Shown piece after piece: positions 60,668-64,000 of a stretch of 64,000 bases of DNA. The position numbers and the translations under genes are program-made. The stretch covers positions 33,682 to 97,681 of the forward strand of contig JANYCT010000035.1 in assembly GCA_025360105.1 (NCBI GenBank), written 5' to 3'. The notes below the pieces were generated by a model that saw nothing but the letters and a program-made list of their open reading frames with translations, searched no databases and was not told where the DNA came from. The DNA is from Actinomycetes bacterium. GTDB taxonomy: Bacteria > Actinomycetota > Acidimicrobiia > Acidimicrobiales > Ilumatobacteraceae. Position 1 is the stretch's first letter; each line of letters begins with the position of its first letter.

Positions 60668-61301
60668 ACTCGGGCAGGATGCCGAGCGGGGGAGTCGGCG
60701 GCACGACCTCGATTCGGTGCATGAGTTCGGGCGGCGTGTAGGTGTACCAGCTGTAGGCGGTGCCGTCGCTGAACGTCAATACGACGTCGTCGTTCTAGCT
60801 CTCGCTGAAGGTGCATGCTGCCCGGATGTAGTAGGTGCCCGTTTCGCTTGGCGCGACGGGAGAGAAGGTGAACACGCCGTTGTCGTCGGGAGTAGCGGAG
60901 TCAGCAATGAGTTGGAGGTCAATTCCTGGAGGCCAGAGTAGGTCAATCGGGTTCGGGTTGATGTCCGGTGTAGCGACCGCGTCAAGGTTCGCGTTCAACA
61001 CGCTGAGGGGCTCGTCTGCGATGAGCGGGCAGGCGACGGTGACTTGAAATTTGGCCCCAACCTCAGCGGTTACTGGAATCGCGACTGACGTTGGGAACAC
61101 GCTGGGATCTGGCAGAAAGAACGGCAGGCCATCGGCGCGATCGCGCAAAGTCGTCGTTGGTGCGGGAGTCGACGTGGTAGTGGTCGAGGGTTCTGGTGCC
61201 GCAGAGGATTCCGTCGGCTCGAACGCGGTATAGGCGCCGAGCACGAGCAGTGCGGCGAAGCACACGATGAACCCGGTCGTGCGTCGGTGCGCGTTGATCA
61301 T
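60660..61301 (-). pseudogene. Secreted protein gene interrupted by an amber codon at the island border
   Basis: The ATG at 61301 starts a protein with a membrane/signal helix (TTGFIVCFAALLVLGAYTAF), a Thr/Pro linker (STTTTSTPAPTTTL) and a beta-rich domain ending TYYIRAACTFSES. A TAG at 60795-60797 stops it after 168 residues. Beyond the TAG the same frame stays open for 46 meaningful codons (NDDVVLTFSDGTAYSW, YTYTPPELMHRIEVV, GILPECL) to TGA at 60660, inside the attR core. It is either a pseudogene or a shortened functional protein. Confidence 0.72.
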
Positions 61302-61450
61302 GAGCACAAGTCTTCCACGCCCCGTCCCCATCGGTTTGCCCGAGCGAAAGTGTCGAAATTCGACACTTTCGCTCAGACAAATTCCGGCGCCGGGGTGGTG
61401 TCGAGCAGTACCCGTAGTCGCGGTCGTGGTCACTCTGCGAGAATGCACCG

Positions 61451-62227
61451 GTGAGCTACGAACATCTGCTGGTCGAGACCGTTGGCACCATCACCACCAT
61501 CACGCTGAATCGTCCCGACAAGCGCAACGCGCTGTCGCTGGAGGTGATGCTCGAGCTCACTCGGGCGTTCCACGAGGTCTCATCCACCGACGCGCTCGGT
61601 GTGATCCTTGCGGCGAACGGGCCGGTGTTCAGTGCCGGCCACAACTTCGCCGACATGGCCGGTGCAACGGTTGCCGAGACGACTCATCTGTTCCAGGTGT
61701 GCACCGAGATGATGGATGCCGTGCAAGCGATGCCCCAGCCAGTTGTCGCGCGTGTACACGCGCTGGCCACGGCTGCTGGATGTCAGTTGGTGGCCACATG
61801 CGATCTTGCGGTCGCTGCTGACACGGCGGCCTTCGCGATTCCGGGTGGCAAGGGCGGTCTGTTCTGCCACACGCCACTCGTTGCTGTGGCGCGCAACATC
61901 GGTCGCAAACGCGCCCTCGAGATGGCGCTCACGGGCGATCCAGTCGACGCCGCCACTGCTGCCGAGTGGGGTCTCATCAACCGAGTCGTGCCGGCAGCTG
62001 AATTGGAAACGGCGACGCTCGACCTCATCACCCGGGCGACTCGAGGCAGTGTGCTGTCGAAGGCGATGGGCAAGCAGGGTTTCTACGAGCAGATCGGTCT
62101 ACCGCAGGATCGCGCCTACGAGTTCGCTGTGGATCTGATGGCATCGGCGGCCGTGACCGATGACGCGCAGGAGGGCATCGCCGCCTTCCTCGAGAAGCGC
62201 CACGCCCATTTCACCCAACGCCCGTAG
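61451..62227 (+). CDS. Enoyl-CoA hydratase/isomerase family protein
   Basis: A 258-residue crotonase-fold enzyme: ITTITLNRPDKRNALSLEVMLELTRAF, GVILAANGPVFSAGHNFADM (oxyanion hole), VVARVHALATAAGCQLVATCDLAVAADTAAFAIPGGKGGLFCHTPLVAVAR, ALTGDPVDAATAAEWGLINRVVP. The position corresponding to the usual catalytic glutamates is altered (GKGGLFCHTP), as in hydratase-like members of uncertain activity (ECHDC3-like). It begins with GTG. It lies between the island and the copper operon and is transcribed toward the latter. Confidence 0.9.
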   Translation: MSYEHLLVETVGTITTITLNRPDKRNALSLEVMLELTRAFHEVSSTDALGVILAANGPVFSAGHNFADMAGATVAETTHLFQVCTEMMDAVQAMPQPVVARVHALATAAGCQLVATCDLAVAADTAAFAIPGGKGGLFCHTPLVAVARNIGRKRALEMALTGDPVDAATAAEWGLINRVVPAAELETATLDLITRATRGSVLSKAMGKQGFYEQIGLPQDRAYEFAVDLMASAAVTDDAQEGIAAFLEKRHAHFTQRP

Positions 62228-62250
62228 CCCATCAACGTGGTTGTCGATGG

Positions 62251-62265
62251 TACCCCCTAGGGGTA
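62251..62265. promoter_or_regulatory. CsoR-type copper operator
   Basis: TACCCCCTAGGGGTA, a nearly perfect G/C-run palindrome ten bases upstream of the csoR start codon. Such C-run/G-run pseudo-palindromes flanked by TA are the known operators of CsoR proteins, so the regulator likely represses its own operon until Cu(I) binds. Confidence 0.8.
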
Positions 62266-62275
62266 TGCTGCGACC

Positions 62276-62572
62276 GTGGATCACGGAACGCCCGGCTATC
62301 ACGACGACAAGAAGCAAGTGCTCGCCCGACTCCGTCGAGTCGAGGGTCAGGTGCGCGGCCTGCAGCGGCTCATCGAAGAGGACACCTACTGCATCGATGT
62401 GCTCACCCAGGTGGCTGCAGTCAGCAAGGCGTTGCAGGGCGTTGGGCTACTACTGCTCGACGAGCATCTACGCCATTGCGTCGCCGGTGCAGCCGCATCG
62501 GGTGATGGCGACCGCACCGATGCCTTGGTCCACGAAGCCACCAAAGCCGTCGAGCGCATGTTGCGCGCCTGA
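62276..62572 (+). CDS. csoR: CsoR-family copper-sensing repressor
   Basis: 98 residues, all-helical DUF156/CsoR fold: LARLRRVEGQVRGLQRLIEEDTYCIDVLTQVAAVSKALQGVGLLLLDEHLRHCV. The Cu(I) ligands Cys (TYCID), His and Cys (EHLRHC) are in place, which distinguishes CsoR from RcnR/FrmR. GTG start just after the operator. First gene of csoR-copZ-copA. Confidence 0.93.
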   Translation: MDHGTPGYHDDKKQVLARLRRVEGQVRGLQRLIEEDTYCIDVLTQVAAVSKALQGVGLLLLDEHLRHCVAGAAASGDGDRTDALVHEATKAVERMLRA

Positions 62573-62595
62573 CCGAACACACGAATCGAGTCATC

Positions 62596-62799
62596 ATGAG
62601 CACACTCACCTTCACCGTCCCGGGCATGACCTGCGGTCACTGCGAAGCTGCCGTCAAGGGCGAGATCACCAAGGTTGCCGGCGTCACGGGTGTCGACGTG
62701 GATCTCACGACGAAAGCTGTCGTGGTCACCGGCGCCGATCTTGATCCGGCGTCTATCTTCGCCGCGGTCGACGAAGCCGGATTCGAGCCCGTCGCCTGA
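62596..62799 (+). CDS. copZ: Copper chaperone CopZ (heavy-metal-associated domain)
   Basis: 67 residues forming one HMA domain with metal-binding loop GMTCGHC and KGEITKVAGVTGVDVDLTTKAVVV. It carries Cu(I) to the P-type ATPase encoded next. It lies 23 bases after csoR and seven bases before copA. Confidence 0.94.
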   Translation: MSTLTFTVPGMTCGHCEAAVKGEITKVAGVTGVDVDLTTKAVVVTGADLDPASIFAAVDEAGFEPVA

Positions 62800-62806
62800 G
62801 CCGACC

Positions 62807-64000
62807 ATGAGCGCTATTGGCCCTGCCACCCCAACCGAAGAAGTCGAGTTCGACGTCACCGGCATGACCTGTGCGGCGTGCGCGGCGCGCATCGAGAAGA
62901 AGCTGAATCGACTCGATGGTGTGACGGCCACGGTGAACTACGCGACTGAGCGAGCTTCGGTCGCGTATGCCGATGGTGCCACTGCGCCGGCAGATCTCAT
63001 TTCAGTGGTCGAATCGTTGGGCTACGGCGCGTCGGTGCACGCCACCGCTGCTGCGCTCGCTGCACAGCCCGCCGACGAACTGACGCCAGTCGAGCGCGCC
63101 GCCGAGGCGCGCGCGAACGATCTGCGTCAACGACTCATCGTCAGCACAGTGTTGGCCGTACCGGTCGTTGTGTTGTCGATGGTGTCCACTCTGCAGTTCC
63201 GCAACTGGCAGTGGCTTGCTTTTACGCTCGCTGCGCCCGTTGCGGTGTGGGGTGCATGGCCGTTCCACCGATCAGCGTGGAAGAACCTGCTGCAACTCAC
63301 CTCCACAATGGACACCCTCGTGTCGCTCGGTGTCGCCGCAGCGTTCGGTTGGAGCACGTGGTCGCTGTTCGTCGGTGACGCCGGTACACCAGGCATGAAG
63401 ATGCGCCTCACGCTGTTCCCTGCACGCACCACCGATGCCATGGCGGGTATGCCCGGCATGACGCACAGCGAGTTGTATCTCGAGGTGGCGTCGTCGGTGG
63501 TGGTGTTCATGCTCGCCGGCCGATACTTCGAAACACGCGCCAAGCGACGCTCGGGTGCCGCGCTGCGCGCTCTGTTGAACGTGGGTGCGAAGGAAGCCAC
63601 CGTGCTGCGTGACGGTCGCGAAGTACTGGTCCCCATCGCGGCGCTCCGTGTCGGCGAGCAGTTCGTTGTGCGACCCGGTGAGAAGATTGCAGCTGATGGT
63701 GTGGTGGTGCAGGGAGCGTCGGCGGTCGACGCCTCCATGCTCACCGGCGAAAGCGTGCCCGTCGATGTGGGCGTCGACGCGGTGGTCACCGGTGGCACCG
63801 TGAACGTGGGCGGGCGACTCGTGGTGCGCACCACACGCGTGGGCAGCGACACCACGCTTGCGCAGATGGCGCGATTGGTGGAAGACGCGCAGTCGGGCAA
63901 GGCTCCGGTGCAGCGTCTCGCCGATCGTGTCAGCGCTGTCTTCGTGCCCATTGTGGTGCTCGGTGCGATCACCACGCTGATCGTCTGGCTCGCAATTACC
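62807..64000 (+). CDS. copA: Copper-translocating P-type ATPase CopA, N-terminal part
   Basis: The first 398 codons are in the window; the gene runs off the right edge. Seen: one N-terminal HMA domain (GMTCAACAARIEKKL), membrane helices from about residue 105, STMDTLVSLGVAAAFGW, and the actuator domain with GEKIAADGVVVQGASAVDASMLTGESVPVD (TGES). The CPC metal site and phosphorylation DKTGT lie beyond the edge. Between helices there is a Met-rich extracellular loop (GMKMRL, AMAGMPGMTHSELYL), a likely metal-handling feature. Exports Cu(I). Confidence 0.94.
   Translation, partial: MSAIGPATPTEEVEFDVTGMTCAACAARIEKKLNRLDGVTATVNYATERASVAYADGATAPADLISVVESLGYGASVHATAAALAAQPADELTPVERAAEARANDLRQRLIVSTVLAVPVVVLSMVSTLQFRNWQWLAFTLAAPVAVWGAWPFHRSAWKNLLQLTSTMDTLVSLGVAAAFGWSTWSLFVGDAGTPGMKMRLTLFPARTTDAMAGMPGMTHSELYLEVASSVVVFMLAGRYFETRAKRRSGAALRALLNVGAKEATVLRDGREVLVPIAALRVGEQFVVRPGEKIAADGVVVQGASAVDASMLTGESVPVDVGVDAVVTGGTVNVGGRLVVRTTRVGSDTTLAQMARLVEDAQSGKAPVQRLADRVSAVFVPIVVLGAITTLIVWLAIT

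Noticed and set aside
60795..60797. Amber codon as pyrrolysine or programmed read-through site
   Set aside because: No pyl genes or recoding element are visible and the protein is not a methyltransferase; a point mutation is the simpler explanation.

Overview
The window is a 64-kb piece of a high-GC actinobacterial chromosome. Gene content and style fit the class Acidimicrobiia (Ilumatobacter-like), but that placement is inference. The clues are F420-type LLM oxidoreductases, a TIGR03084-type protein, actinobacterial HemQ, an MtrA/TrcR-like two-component pair, many GTG/TTG starts, and several lipoproteins with Thr/Ala-rich linkers. Genes are tightly packed, often with 1-4 bp overlaps.

Left part (1-24.6 kb): the end of kdpB with kdpC-kdpD-kdpE (potassium uptake and its sensor/regulator); a single-domain cyclic-nucleotide-binding protein; a CDGSH iron-sulfur protein; a PAQR/hemolysin III membrane protein; a secreted alpha/beta hydrolase; cspA; DUF1003; a PPOX flavoprotein; the ispD-ispF-rlmB operon facing a Crp-type regulator; a dienelactone hydrolase; an ABC-2 exporter; an osmoprotectant-binding lipoprotein; an LLM oxidoreductase; a GH18 glycosidase; and a DevC/MacB-type ABC exporter. 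Between 9.1 and 11.6 kb, four unrelated 15-bp tandem arrays sit on gene ends.

Middle part (24.6-53.8 kb): a degraded amine-oxidase pseudogene, NUDIX hydrolase, amino-acid-type binding lipoprotein, HemQ, FdhD, aquaporin, cyclophilin, an AlkX/YcaQ-like glycosylase, AI-2E-type transporter, asparaginase, MBL hydrolase and SRPBCC protein. A cell-envelope block follows (GT39, GT2-GtrA, two-component system, duplicated-repeat lipoprotein). Next is a catabolic block: an operon of biotin-dependent acyl-CoA carboxylase beta and alpha subunits, AtuA-like protein, TIGR03084 protein and enoyl-CoA hydratase, with a nitronate monooxygenase and a Baeyer-Villiger-type monooxygenase transcribed away from it. 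It probably degrades branched or terpenoid acids or ketones. The block ends with an ADP-ribosylglycohydrolase fused to a dual-specificity phosphatase.

Right part (53.86-60.67 kb): a tRNA-Lys(UUU) gene is the attachment site of a composite genomic island. Its 3' end occurs three times (53889, 59149, 60611). Two blocks lie between these copies. Block A (integrase, excisionase-like protein, broken IS256 transposase) contains an AT-richer cassette of five co-directional genes bounded by 56-bp inverted repeats. Four of its products look exported, and two are paralogues of an unrecognised four-cysteine secreted family. Block B has no integrase and carries an HTH/PIN toxin-antitoxin-like pair. Both blocks share a 159-bp right end and CGTGGGACG motifs at every end, so block B looks like a satellite moved by the integrase of block A. 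The first chromosomal gene after the island is interrupted by an amber codon.

The window ends with an enoyl-CoA hydratase and a copper-homeostasis operon (CsoR operator, csoR, copZ, and copA running off the edge).
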